64,000 nucleotides of DNA from Circinella umbellata (taxonomy: Eukaryota > Mucoromycota > Mucoromycetes > Mucorales > Lichtheimiaceae), in assembly GCA_025093555.1 (NCBI GenBank), contig JAIWNF010000020.1, positions 1 through 64,000 on the forward strand, written 5' to 3'. The notes beneath the pieces are model-generated. The model did not search any database, had not been told where the DNA came from, and saw only the letters and a program-made list of their open reading frames with translations. A program made the translations under genes and the position numbers. The number at the start of each line of letters is the position of its first letter. Position 1 is the first letter of the stretch. Below, in pieces: positions 11,012 to 23,057 of the stretch.

Positions 11012-12858
11012 ATGTCAACTACCAGTTTTAATCAATTTCGTTTTTCAGGTATATAATTCCTTTTCTTTTTCTTTTCTCTTTTTTTTCTTTTGGTGGTGAG
11101 TGCTCGAGTCCCCAAGTTTTAGTATATAAATATGGGTGAGTTAATGGGATGGGGGAGGGGATAATTTAAAGATTAAAACAGCAAAGAAAAAAAAAAAACA
11201 AAAAAAAAAAAAACGGTCAACTAATAAATTGACGGGGGGTTGGGTTGTATGATATATAACAAGTAGGAGACGCAAATGAAGCATCAAGAACAGTTCGTGT
11301 TGCAGCAAAAGATGGTAGAACAGGACAAGATATTCAATTATATTATACAAATCATAAAGTGATCGGAAATGGATCTTTTGGTGTTGTTTATCAAGCTAAA
11401 CTTGCACATAGTGGAGAAGATGCAGCTATTAAAAAAGTCTTGCAGGACAAGAGATTTAAGGTAAGGGAAGGGAGAGAGGATTATATTATTATGCAAAATG
11501 AATAAAAGAAAGAGTATTTTAATAAATTTAACTCGAATCCATAGAATCGTGAGTTACAAATCATGAAAGTGATGAGTCATCCAAATGTATGTGGTTTAAA
11601 GGCTTATTTTTATACACAAGGTGATACCAAGGTAATATAATAGCCCTTGAGCTTCTAGATTAAAGAAATTGATCGAGGAATGGGAGGAAGAGAGTTCTTT
11701 TAGGATAGTGATTTGGGGGAAGAAGAAAAGTATATGAAAAAAAAAAGATTCTTATTTCTTTTCATTATTATTTGTGATTGGTTTCTCAACATGTTGTCGA
11801 AACCATTTTCAAAGAAAGATGAAGTGTACCTTAATTTAGTAATGGAATATGTACCTGAAACTGTATATCGAGTTAGTCGACATTATGCCAAGATAAAACA
11901 ACCTATTCCTATGTTATTGATCAAGTTATATATGTATCAACTTTTCCGTTCATTAGCTTATTCACATACTTTGGGTATTTGTCATCGTGATATCAAACCT
12001 CAAAATTTATTAGTAAGCCCTGTTACAGGTGTCCTCAAATTATGTGATTTTGGAAGGTAAATAGATATATATATATATATAATGTTATTAGGAGGGGGGG
12101 AGGGGAAAGTAGATGAAATAAATACTAATAAATATATCCAAATAATTTAGTGCAAAAATCTTAGTAGCAAGTGAACCTAATGTATCTTATATTTGTTCAC
12201 GTTATTATCGTGCACCAGAACTTATATTTGGTGCAACAAGTTATACCACAGCAATTGATATATGGTCTGCAGGTTGTGTGATGGGTGAATTTTTATTGGG
12301 ACAACCATTATTTCCAGGTGATAGTGGAATTGATCAATTAGTAGAAATTATTAAAATCTTGGGAACACCTTCAAAAGAACAAATTTCTAAAATGAATCCT
12401 CATTATGTCGATCACAAGTTTCCACAAATTAAACCCCATCCCTTTTCTAAAGTATTTCGAACTCGAGTACAACCTGAAGCTATTGATTTAATTTCACATG
12501 TTCTTCAATATGATCCACAATCAAGATTAACAGCAAGTGAAGCATTAGTTCATCCATTTTTTGATGAGTTAAGAAACCCAGATACTAAATTATCTACTGG
12601 AAGAGAACTTCCACCTTTATTTGATTTTACAGCAGAAGGTAAGAAAAAAGAATATTAAAAAAAAAGAGAGAGAGAAAGAGAGAGATAAAAGATACTAAAA
12701 AAAATGAAATTTTTTATATAGAATTATCTATTCGTCCTGATTTGATACGTAAACTTGTTCCTCCACATTATCATGAAAAACTTTTATTTCAAGGAATTGA
12801 TGTAAATAATTTTCAACCTATTCCATTAGATAAATTACGTTTACCTTCTCTTGATTGA
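11012..12858 (+). CDS. Glycogen synthase kinase 3 (shaggy/GSK-3 family Ser/Thr kinase)
   Basis: Six exons: 11012-11048, 11267-11460, 11545-11631, 11815-12056, 12151-12638, 12722-12858; GT-AG introns throughout; 1,185 nt including stop, 394 residues. Motifs in order: glycine loop IGNGSFG (about residues 45-51), the ATP lysine in AAIKK (about 68), [20 protein letters not shown] (a GSK-3 family signature), catalytic loop [11 protein letters not shown], the activation-loop tyrosine in [13 protein letters not shown], then [20 protein letters not shown] and a LDxYDP-like LQYDPQSR block. Length is close to animal GSK-3 (about 420) and yeast relatives (about 370). GSK-3 acts in the cytosol and nucleus on primed substrates in nutrient, stress and cell-cycle signalling. 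The start codon is the first ATG of the frame; a 218-bp first intron splits the short N-terminus. Confidence 0.97.
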
Positions 12859-13390
12859 ATTCTTTATCTTTTTCCCCCCTATCTTTTGGTCGTTTTTTTA
12901 TTACTTTTTTTTTTTTCCCTCTGTTCAAACAAAATATATTTGTTTTCTTTTTCTTTCATTCAATGAGTTCTTTATCTTTCAAGAAGATACTCTTATAGTT
13001 ATAGCGTGAAGGGGGGGGTAAAAAGTCGGTTAAAAGTGTAACAAAACACAACCGAAATTCACTGCAACTGATAATATGTACTATTTAACATAATAAAGAT
13101 GATAAATTATGCTTGATTAGTATATTTGTATCTTATAATAGAATTATATATGATTTGTATGTCCAGAAAGTAACCGATATGGGATTATTTTAGAGTTTTT
13201 ATACGTTTATAGTTTATTTGAGATGTAAGGTTTTTGATGTGTGTTAACATACGACACTCATTTACAGTTTGATAGAAACATAGTGGTAAGAGTTGTCAAG
13301 AAGAAATATGTGTATAAGGATCGCTATAATAAAGATAAGAAAAAATTACTCCAGAGCAAAAAAGATTTTTCATGTTAAATGGTTTAGTTT
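12859..13390. other. Intergenic region downstream of the GSK-3 gene
   Basis: CT- and T-rich 3' flank followed by AT-rich DNA; no gene or RNA recognised. Confidence 0.5.
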
Positions 13391-13893
13391 TTAGTACGGA
13401 TTTTTTGAAATATTGTAGTCATTATTCTTTTGAATCATCGAGACTATGATAGGAACCACAGGTAGTAACGTGTGGACGTTTTTATCTATCCTCCTTAAAT
13501 ACTGAATGCCACTTGCATCGTTCCATGCACTTGGCAAATCCCTCCCCCTTCTTACTAAAAATTCTTTCACATTTGACGGCTTAAGGTCCATATAACTAAT
13601 TTGGCAATTAGTGGCTGTAGGACTATTATAAATATATCTAATGTTGATAAGAATTATATTTCTTTCTTGCTTTTTTTTTTCAAAAAGAAATAGAAGACAT
13701 ACATGTTTCATTCTATATATAAAACAAAAGTAGAATCCTCTTTTTGAGGCACCTTGATGTCCAACTCCAACCTTGAGGTTTTTAATTGAAGGAAATCATT
13801 GTTTTTGTTAAATAACACATAATCATACACAGCAACCATCATCATCATCGTCCCTTTATATATCAAAAAATCAAACGTTCCATCTAATTTCAT
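13391..13893 (-). CDS. Hypothetical minus-strand gene or relic (two open segments)
   Basis: Two adjoining minus-strand reading frames: 13893-13708 (MKLDGTFDFLIYKG…VYDYVLFNKNN) and 13711-13391, whose second half reads MDLKPSNVKEFLVRRGRD and DASGIQYLRRIDKNV. The composition (balanced hydrophobic and charged residues, DLPSAWND, VHTLLPVVPI) looks more protein-like than the AT-driven shadows nearby. An intron between about 13715 and 13620 could join them, since the connecting piece is Lys/Ile/Asn-rich. No family recognised. It may be the remains of a longer gene; I give it low confidence. Confidence 0.25.
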
Positions 13894-14438
13894 TGATTTT
13901 TATAAGAACTAAAGGCGTCGTCATATATATCCTAACCTTAAGCATTATAGTAAAATCACACAGGAGTTATAAAGCTGATCCACCAAAAAAAAAAAAATTA
14001 TACTGTCACTTCAACAACATATCTGATTGATATATTTTAACTGGAAAACTATTATACGTACAATCTTGGATACACTTAGTACCGGATGCGAAGCTCCTTT
14101 TGGGGAGGGGTTGTCAAAGGAGGGAAACCCTCGCCCTTTGCGACGCAAATCGCCACTAAATGACCCGCAGCAAAGCGTTATTTTTTGATAAAAAAGAACT
14201 ATACTTCATAAAGATATTTGAAATTATGAGTGAACCTTGACATAACACATAAAAATCGGTGTCTCATTATTTTTAAGGAGTGTGCTTGCATATCTGGGCG
14301 GTAAACAAAAATAACTGTTTTTACCATGTTAGTAATAAATAATATGCAAAAAAAAAAAAAAAAAAAAAAAGAGTTCGCGTTATTCTTTTCTCTCCCTTTT
14401 TTCTAAATAGTTCTCTTTCATAAGAATTGAAAAGAAAA
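13894..14438. other. Intergenic region with a local GC-rich block, upstream of the CLPB-like gene
   Basis: About 14084-14170 is strikingly G+C-rich for this window and contains GAGGGAAACCCTC (a 5-bp stem with a 3-nt loop). It is followed by AT-rich DNA, a 20-base poly-A run near 14348 and a CT-rich tract just before the start codon. No known RNA gene was recognised. Confidence 0.4.
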
Positions 14439-17238
14439 ATGTTACGGACTATTCAGGGAACGTCACTTACTTCTTTACGATTACAAACGAGTAATCGTAT
14501 CATTAATTTACCACGATCGAATGCTATGTTAAGATCGTCTTTCATGTCCACCATGAAAACAACAACGGCGATTAAAACGAGTCAACATATTATGCAACGT
14601 TTTAAATGGTTACCATGGTTAACAGGTGCTACTATTAGTTTAACAACGGGTAGTTTATTATTTCTATCCAGTGTAGATACGACCATTCATGCTTTAGAAC
14701 CTACTGGTAAAAAAATAATTAATAATTATTATCTTCTGTTTTTTTTTAAAAAATAAAAAGTGAACAAGACTGATAATAATAATAATATATTTAGTTACGG
14801 GTGATGAAATCTGTCAAGCCATTGTACAAGATGATTTTAAAACATTAAGAAAGTAAGGTTGACAGCTTATTAGGAAAATATTATCTTTTTTTTTTTTTTT
14901 TTATCTTTTATGAAATATTAAAAAGTTAATTTTATTTTGTGCGTTTGGGGTGGGTGTATAAAATGAATAATGGTATTTGTTATTAGATTAGCAGAAGATC
15001 CCAATTTTAGTCCTAATGTCTATCATAGTTATGGATGGACACCTTTGGTAAATTTTTTTTTTAAAAAAAAATCGTTTTATTGTCTTTCTATTTATTTATT
15101 TTATTTAACTTTTTGGTTATTTTTTTCCTATTTATATAATAGCAAGTTGCCGTCATTCAAGATAATGAACCCATGGTAAAATTTTTATTAGAAAAAGGAG
15201 CTGGTAAAAATATATAATTTTTTTTTTTTAATTCATGGGTTCTAATTATGAATATATTCAATTCTAACTATGAATCATATGAAATAATTTAGATCCAAAT
15301 TTAGAAGATCATTATTATCCACGATCACATCAAGCTGCCAATGTTCGACAGATTGATTTTTCTGAAGATTTATTACCTTATCGAGATTATCGTGAATATA
15401 CAGCACTTCATTATGCAGTGATTATTTGTAATCCCAATGTGGTCAAGCTATTATTAGATCATATGGCAGATCCGGTCGTTCGTAATTCTCATGGATTGAC
15501 ACCAAGAGAATATTTATATTATGTGGAACGATTTACAGGGGAACAAAATATTGAAATTGAAACCATGTTACGTGACAAAGAAAAAACATTTCCACAAGAT
15601 AAAGCATTACATGATGAAAAACAACGAAAATTACAATTACAAAGAGAAAAAGAATATCGAAAAAAGCATCCATTGGAAGATGCATTAAAAGGAAGAATTG
15701 TTGGACAATTAGGTCCTATTCATGCATTAGCAAGTGCTATTAGAAGAAAACAAAATGGTTGGCATGATGAAGATCATCCTTTAGTATTTTTATTTTGTGG
15801 ATCATCTGGTGTAGGTAAAACTGAATTAGCAAAAGGTAAGATGATTATTATTATTTCTTAGCATTTATTGTGATGATTGTATGATTATACTAAAATTGAT
15901 CAAATTAATGTATAGCACTCGCTGGCTATTTACATGGTAAAAGTTTAGATAAAGGATTTATTCGTATTGATATGAGTGAATTTCAACACAAGGTAAATAA
16001 TTAAATGAATATATAAATTGACAAAGTGAATTTAATAACTTTTTTAATATTACTATTATTATATTAGCATGATGTATCAAGATTCATTGGTTCACCACCA
16101 GGTTATGTTGTAAGTTATTTCTTTGATTATATTATTCCCAATATGAAATGAATAACAAAATTTAATTGTTTTTTTTAAAGGGTTATGATGAAGGAGGTCA
16201 ATTGACTGAAAAATTAAAAGAATGTAAGTAAACTCATTGACTCTATACATAAGAATCATTATTAATATGTATCTATCGTCTATGTATATATATATATAGG
16301 TCCAAATGCAGTTGTTTTACTTGATGAAGTTGAAAAGGTAATAATCTTTAGACGTGTGTAGTAATATCTCTCTCACTCTCTCTTTCAACACACACAAATA
16401 ATTTAATGACTAACGGATGCCTTCAAATAAATAATAGGCCCATCCTGATGTCTTAACAATCATGTTACAATTATTTGATGAAGGTCGTATTACTGATGGA
16501 AAAGGTACAACGGTGGAATGTCGTGATGCCATCTTTATCATGACTTCCAACTTAGCACAACATGAAATTGCCGATGAAGCTGAATTATTACGTCTCGAAG
16601 CTTCTGTCACAAGTGATGCACAAACGACGGCTACAGTTATTCCTTCTGGACCTACCAATAATAATGATACAACTGAATATGAAAAAAATCAAAGAACATT
16701 AGAAAAAGAACAAGACGAAATGGTGGATGATGGTTTAATTTCATTATCACGAAAATTCATTGAAATGACGATTTATCCTATTCTTTATAGTCATTTTCGT
16801 CGTGATGAATTTTTGGGTCGTATCAATGAAGTATTATTCTTTTTACCTTTTAGTGAAGAAGAATTGAGAGAGATTACAGCAAGAGAATTAAGACGTTGGG
16901 CTGACAAAGCAAGAACAAGACATGGGATTACAATGACATGGGATTCCGATGTTGTTGATGTTTTAGCAGAAGGATATAATATTCGTTATGGTGCACGTAG
17001 TATCAAGTATGAAGTAGAACGTAAAGTAGTTAATTTAATTGCCAAGGCGAATGAAAATGATGATGTTATGGATGGTGGAAGAGTCCATGTAGTAGTAGAT
17101 AAAATATCTGGTATGAAAAGGAGATTATGTAAAATAGAAATACCAGAACGTGGTGGTGGAGATGATAATAATAATAAACCATCATCTTCGGGTGGTAGTG
17201 GTTCAGGTGTAGGGGGATGGTTCAGTAGTAAAAAGTAA
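14439..17238 (+). CDS. Mitochondrial ankyrin-AAA+ disaggregase, CLPB/Skd3-like
   Basis: Ten exons: 14439-14706, 14795-14852, 14987-15047, 15143-15203, 15293-15835, 15916-15992, 16068-16109, 16181-16223, 16300-16337, 16438-17238; 663 residues. The N-terminus (MLRTIQGTSLTSLRLQTSNR) is Arg/Ser-rich, like a mitochondrial presequence, with a hydrophobic segment at about residues 58-80 (WLPWLTGATISLTTGSLLFL). Two ankyrin repeats follow (GWTPLQVAVIQDNEPMVKFL; YTALHYAVIICNPNVVKLLL). Then comes one ClpB-type AAA+ domain: Walker A GSSGVGKT (about 320), pore loop SPPGYVGYDEGGQL, Walker B VVLLDEVEKAHPD, sensor FIMTSN, arginine-finger region EFLGRINEV, sensor-2 GARSIKYEVER. Ankyrin repeats plus a single ClpB-like AAA+ is the architecture of animal CLPB/Skd3 (about 700 aa), an intermembrane-space disaggregase; fungal Hsp78/Hsp104 have two AAA+ domains and no ankyrins. 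It converges with the aquaglyceroporin gene, 228 bp away. Confidence 0.93.
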
Positions 17239-17466
17239 ACAAATTACTTTTCTCCCCTCCCTTTTTCTAATTCTACTATTTTGTTTATATATTTTTTTAA
17301 TAATAATAATAATAATAGAAATAAAAATAAGAATTTATATAAAGGATATTACTTATGTACAAAAAAAAAAAAGATAATAAAAAAGGGTTGCTTTGTGGTA
17401 TATATCAATAAAATGTGTATGTATGTGTGTGTATATAATGGAACATTTTCCTATCTACTGTATAAT

Positions 17467-19066
17467 CTAGATATGATCAATAAAAATAGTATAAACTAAT
17501 CCTCCTACTAAACCACCCACATAAGGTGCAAACATGGGAATAAAAGAGTAATAATCACGAATTGAAAATACACCTGTACCCCAGCCAGCCATAGCAGTAA
17601 ATACGCGTGGACCAATATCACGTGCAGGATTTAATGAAAATCCTGATGTATAACCCAATGACATGGAAATAATCATTAATCCAGTGGCAATCATAACACC
17701 TTGCGATTGATGAAAAGGCATATTATTGGGATGACCTGTCACCATGATTAATAATAAAAGAAAAGCTGTACCAATAATTTCTGATGCAATAGCAGCTCCT
17801 GTACCAACATATAAGGGTGGATAAGTGGCAAAAATACCAGCAGTACCGTGATCACCTAAGATTTGTCTATTTCCTCCATCAAATTCATATAAAGCTGGAT
17901 AAATGACTGAATAAAGTAAAGCTGCTCCTACAAAAGCACCCAAGAATTGTGCGGCCATATAGATAGGTACTTTACGTGTTGGGAATCCAGAAAATGCCCA
18001 GAACGTTAACGTGACAGCGGGATTAATGTGAGCACCCTAAAATATCCAAATAATCGTTTGTTATTACTCTTAAAAAAAAAGGTTACACGTTATTCATCCT
18101 CCTCCCCCCCCCAACAAATTCTACCCCTCCTTTTTTTATAAAAAAAAAAACATACCGAAATATGTCCAGATACACTAATAGCAAATAATACTGCTAAACC
18201 TATATAATCATTATTATTATAAAAAAAATTTATGCATGTTAATTAAATGATTAAATAAATAAATAATAATGATGATGATGATTTGGTTTCTTACCTGTTC
18301 CAAATGAAGAAGTAAGCCAAGATTTAGGACCCGTACTATTTAACGTTTGTTCTGCAGATACACCATCAATAAGTAAGATAAGAATCAATGTACCAATAAA
18401 TTCTGCTAAAAATTCTCGGTTCTATTACAAATAAAGATAATTAATTATTTTTATGTGTTAGTGAAATATGTTTACTATGATCTTATAATATTTTTTTTTT
18501 TACTTATCATACATTAGCTCTAAATTGTCTAAAACGTTCAATAAATGGACTAGAACCATGTAATACACGTCTTGAAGAAGGTATATCATTAGATTCTACA
18601 AAGGCTGTCAAAGGAAGAATTTCATCATGATGATTAGTATCATTATCATCATCATCTTTTCCTATTATATCAGCAAGAGTGGTTGCACTTGATGCAATAT
18701 ATCCATCTGATATTGTAAATGGAGAAGATGAACGTTGCATTATATATATAAATGTATGTGTAGGATTATAAAAAGAGAAAAGAAAACAGAAGAGAAGAGA
18801 AAGAGTAAATTTATTCTCACACTGATCTTTTATATCAAAAAGAAGGGTTATCTTTTATGATAATAATTATTTGTATAGCATTTATTATAATCCAAAACAC
18901 ATAACACAAATATATATTCTTTGTTACACCTTTTCAAAAGAAACATACCTGTATTTGCTGAACAATCTGTTGGCATTAATGGTTCTCGTTCTTCATCTAA
19001 TGTAGATGATGCAGGAGAATATGTTTTTTTCCAACCGCTTCTTATACTGAAAACGTTTTGTGCCAT
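17467..19066 (-). CDS. Aquaglyceroporin (MIP family, glycerol/water channel)
   Basis: Exons in reading order: 19066-18949, 18706-18513, 18421-18295, 18199-18156, 18036-17467; phases match and give 350 residues. Typical MIP topology: NREFLAEFIGTLILILLIDG (TM1), SGHISGAHINPAVTLTFWAF (first NPA), then GFSLNPARDIGPR (second NPA). Asp after NPAR marks the glycerol-conducting (GlpF) branch. The extended N-terminus carries acidic and Ser-rich segments (DDDDNDTNHHDE), as seen in fungal aquaglyceroporins that regulate turgor. Two 5' ends are possible: the ATG at 19066 spliced into 18706, or an ATG at 18740 inside the first intron (MQRSSSPFTIS) reading into the same frame, which would replace about 39 residues with 11. 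The protein would sit in the plasma membrane. Confidence 0.93.
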
Positions 19067-21829
19067 TAATAAAAATAAATAAAAAAAAGTTAAAAAATAA
19101 AAAAGAAAGTGGAAAAAAAAAGAGATTTGAAAGCTTTTCTTTTTATATAAACAAAATCAAATTCCTCCATCCCCCCCCTCTTTTATTTTGTAACTACTTC
19201 CCCCAATCTCATGTATTAGAGGTTTTCGACCACTCCTCGCCCCCCCAACAATAATTTTTTTTAGACTAAAAAGAACAACAGATGATTTTTGATAGGTTCG
19301 TTCTTCTTTAAAGTACTCGCCCCCCCTTTTTTTTCCTCATAAGCTTATTATGTATTACCTTTTTTTTTTTTGAAGGATTTAAAGAAGAAAAGATCATGGG
19401 TAATACCTTTTTTAATAAAAAAATGAAAGGTTACCCGATTAACACTTGTAATAATGCCGATTAAATATTGTCCTTTTTTTTTTAGGTTGGGTTCTCCCCC
19501 CCCAAACTTCTCCGGAATATGTCTTCCGATCGAATGTCAACAACACTTCTTAAAAGTGATTAAATCAAAGTAGAATAATTATTTTTTTGCACACGAAAAA
19601 GGTTCCGTTTTGGGTGTGTTTTCTCTTTCATAAAAAAAAAAAAAATTAAATGACAGAAAATAATATTACCTATTTTAGTTTTTTAGAAATTTGAAAGTTA
19701 AAGGCGAACTCTCTCTCTCTCCCTCCCTATTTTGCTTCAAAAAAGTGTGTGACAAATAGGAGATGATTTCGCTCCTCCCCACTTTGTTTTTAACCTTGCA
19801 TTTATAAAAATGAGAGGAGGGGGGGGGGGTTGTGTGGGGGTGGGGAAAGGAATAAATAAATAAATAAATAAATAGCATTGAAAAAGACATAACGTTGTTA
19901 TCAATAAATCAATCAAGCGTTGGGTTACTCAATTCAACTTTCTTCTTTTATAATAATCGATTATATGATTTATAACAAAAGCAAAGAGAATAGAATATAT
20001 AATCAGTTACGTACAACATAAAATGCTGCTTATCGTTTTATTATCATGGAATGTACGTATCTCAAACTACCCCCTCTTAATTTAAAGTATTACCAAGGTA
20101 TATTATCAACAATTATTTTCAAACTATATAAAACCCCCCTTAAAATTCCCAAATTCAATTACATTACACCACTTATCGATAAGAAGAAAAAGTAAGGGTA
20201 ATTATCAGCACACAATATAATTGCTTTATTATGACATGAAACAGAACACAGTAACGTACCCGATCTTTTTTTTTTTCTAGGATAAGTTTAACAAAACAAA
20301 ATACCGGATAAGGAGAATAGACCTTCCGAATTATTCATTTATTAAGGGGATTGAGCAGTAGACGATTTAGTATGTATAAATAAAAACGTCATTCCTGTTG
20401 ATTGTTTACGGGGTAGAAAAAGAAAAAATGGCAAGGACTTTTTTACTTATTTGTCAATAATCATAGTAATACGTAACAATAATAACAAAGATAAGGAACT
20501 GATAAGAATTTAAGTCATTTTCTACATTTTTTTTTATCAAGTATTATTATTATTATTATTATTTGAAGATGATTTGAAAGAATCTATTATATAAAACAAT
20601 GTTCTTTATAAGGTGGATATATTCTCTGTTAGAAAAAAAGGGATCAGGGAGGGAAAGATGCATGAGTACAAAGAAACGTTTTGATTTTTTTTTTTGGCAT
20701 ATGATCTTTTTTTCATTGGTTCGGAACTTTTCTTGTTCCAAATTTAGAAAATGATATCATCTTTATTTTTTTAAGGGACTTTAATGCAATTACTTCCCCC
20801 CCTCCCCTTCCCTGTGTGCGTTCTGATATTATATATGAATGAAGTATAACAATGTAATCTTCTTACTTAATGATTGAAACACAGGATCAAGATCCATGTT
20901 TATTCGTTTATAAACTTGAATTTGTTTCTAATCAAGTTTTTTTTTTGTAGAATCATTGTACCACCTCCCCCCGTCTTGGGAGTTTTATGTTGAAGTACGT
21001 ACAATCCTTTTTTTTATCCCGTGAATCCCCGTTTTTTCCTTTTTGACTTTTCAGTTCCACACATTGACTTGATCATTTATGGCCGGATTACTTTTTACAG
21101 TATTGATGTAATAATTTCATATTCTCATTGTTGTTATTATTATTATTATTATTTGGTGGTTAACAAGAACTTCAATTATAACAGACTTTTTTCTGTGATG
21201 TGGAAAAAGAGATGTTTCTTTCATTTAAATATATAGTGTTAGAAATAGAATTTTAAAAATATATCCAAAATTAAATAACCAACTTTTTTTTTTGGATAGC
21301 CATCATAAATGATTTGATAAAATGATTGACTTTTTTTTTGTTGGGGAGTATAACCTCAACTTTGGTGACCATATATTGAAGAAGAAAAAAAAAACAATTG
21401 TATTCATATAAAACTAGTTTAAGATCATATATTTTCACAATAAATACGCAATAGTCTTTTTTTTTACCAACGATTATAAAGCAGGGAGAGATGGATATAT
21501 TACAAAAAGTATATAACACTATTTTTCATCATATGAAAGATAAACACGTAATATTTCTTTTGAATGACTGTTATGAAACTATTATTATTTGATTCAGTAA
21601 GTATTAGGTTTTGAAAAAATACTTTGAGATCTTGTGTGGAAAGGTGCATCAGGTCTACGATGAAGCCATAGAACCCAATTGTACACTTTTTTTTTTGTGT
21701 TTCCTTTGTTCCTTTAGCTGGTGTTGAATTTAATGACGATGTTGATTTTGAGGATGAATATATAAATACTTTCTGAACATTTTTTTAATAGTTGAATATT
21801 TTTCGAATACTTTTTTAAGGTGAACGTTC
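19067..21829. other. Long intergenic region
   Basis: No convincing gene. It holds many homopolymer and simple-sequence runs, including CT-rich tracts at about 19710-19730, a poly-G run at about 19818 and TAAA repeats at about 19850-19875. Open frames here are AT-rich shadows (Phe/Lys/Ile-dominated). The part nearest 19067 is presumably the aquaglyceroporin promoter. Confidence 0.5.
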
Positions 21830-22205
21830 AGTGACATTCAAAATACAATGTAATAAATAAAAAAGTAAATTCATACGTAGGTACAGTAAGTAACACACCC
21901 AAAAACCACATGTTTGTCAGACCATAATCCATTTTAATCATTGATTTAAAAGGGAAAAAGGTCTATAAGCTTACATATAATTTCTATATAAAAATAAATG
22001 TATAATTTTGCGGTCCTATATACTCGCAGATTTTTCCTCACTTTGGTCAAGACTAAACTAGTAATTTTGAGTAAGTAAAGCTTAACGTTATTATCAAGTT
22101 TTTTATTCATATTTCTATAAATCACTGTCAATTTTCATTTATATGCTATCTTCATTATTATTATGTTTTTATTGTTGTAGTGGTTTTTTTTACATGATCT
22201 TGTAA
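21830..22205. repeat. Diverged outer part of large inverted repeat, left
   Basis: On the minus strand this matches 27406-27765 imperfectly. The shared blocks include AATGAAGATAGCATA and TTTTGGGTGTGTTACTTACTG (broken by indels elsewhere). Identity is much lower than in the inner arms, so this outer part is either older or not homogenised. Confidence 0.7.
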
Positions 22206-22287
22206 TTGTTTTGGGGTATAATTTAAGCTTCTGATTCTTGAAGTGGATGGTCTGGATATGATTCACCAGTATTAATGTTTACACAGT

Positions 22288-22682
22288 GGTGTATCCAACC
22301 TACAAAGGCTTCATAACGGAAGCCATTTAATATTATTTTGGTATTTCGCTAGGTATTTGGACAATGATTTATAAGAACCGTCTTCTTTAATGATAACAGA
22401 TAACAGCTGCGTCCGTACGTAGACGAATCATATCGTCAATTGTACAAAGTCTAATTCAAAAACCAATTTACGTTATTATGATAACTCTCACAATCATTAC
22501 AAATCAAAAGACACATAGGATATACATACACACATATTAATATACCTGGCCATTGATAATTAAAGATTTAATATAAATAGAGAGAATAATAAACTTTACG
22601 TACGTAGTTCGATTTTGTACTTTTGAGTCTCGTTGACTTCTTACTGTCTCTTTTCTTTTATTGAAATTTCATTGATATAACA
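22288..22682 (+). repeat. LTR-related module in left arm
   Basis: It runs from TGTATCCAACC (near 22290) to TTGATATAACA and shares GGACAATGATTTATAAGA, TAACAGCTGCGT, ATCATATCGTCAA, ATATAAATAGAGA and GTCTCGTTGACTT with the two solo LTRs at 5196 and 7685. No 5-bp duplication is visible, so it is a third, older or rearranged copy carried inside the inverted repeat. Its mirror lies at about 26930-27320. Confidence 0.65.
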
Positions 22683-23031
22683 TCGAATTTTCGCCGTCAT
22701 TATAAAAACCATATTCGTCAGTTTCAGCAGCTACGGGTGGCTCTCCTTTGCTTCGATCATTTTCTGGTTTCCTGTCACTTGTACAGTCATCATCATCTTT
22801 TGTATTGCCAAATAGGTATAAAAGTATCCTGGATTTGGTTTGATCACCCCCGTACAGGGGAGCACCATTTGTCAGTCCCCCCCTTTCTGTTTTGGTGTTG
22901 CCTGGCAAGGGGGATTTAGGCCGACCAAACTGTTTACTTATTGATCGTCTTCTGTTATCCAACTCGTCGAATACTATTGGCACGGGCTTCCATCCGTGTC
23001 TATAGTAATAGAAAACATTAAATAAGTACAT
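22669..23031 (-). CDS. Hypothetical protein fragment in left arm (identical copy in right arm)
   Basis: A 120-codon frame, probably a last exon: a TACTATAG acceptor precedes ACACGGATGGAAG, giving HGWKPVPIVFDELDNRRRS and ending in an acidic DDDDCTSDRKPEND / DEYGFYNDGENS tail. The stop lies inside the LTR-related module. I do not recognise the family. The balanced composition and its exact preservation in both arms argue that it was a real exon, but no upstream exon is evident. Confidence 0.4.
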   Translation of the reverse strand: MYLFNVFYYYRHGWKPVPIVFDELDNRRRSISKQFGRPKSPLPGNTKTERGGLTNGAPLYGGDQTKSRILLYLFGNTKDDDDCTSDRKPENDRSKGEPPVAAETDEYGFYNDGENSMLYQ

Positions 23032-23057
23032 ACCCAGTCATATTTATTCTGTGTTAC

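Noticed and set aside
14427..14438. Upstream start giving a longer CLPB-like N-terminus
   Set aside because: Position 14427 is TTG, not ATG; the first ATG in frame is at 14439 and gives a good mitochondrial presequence.
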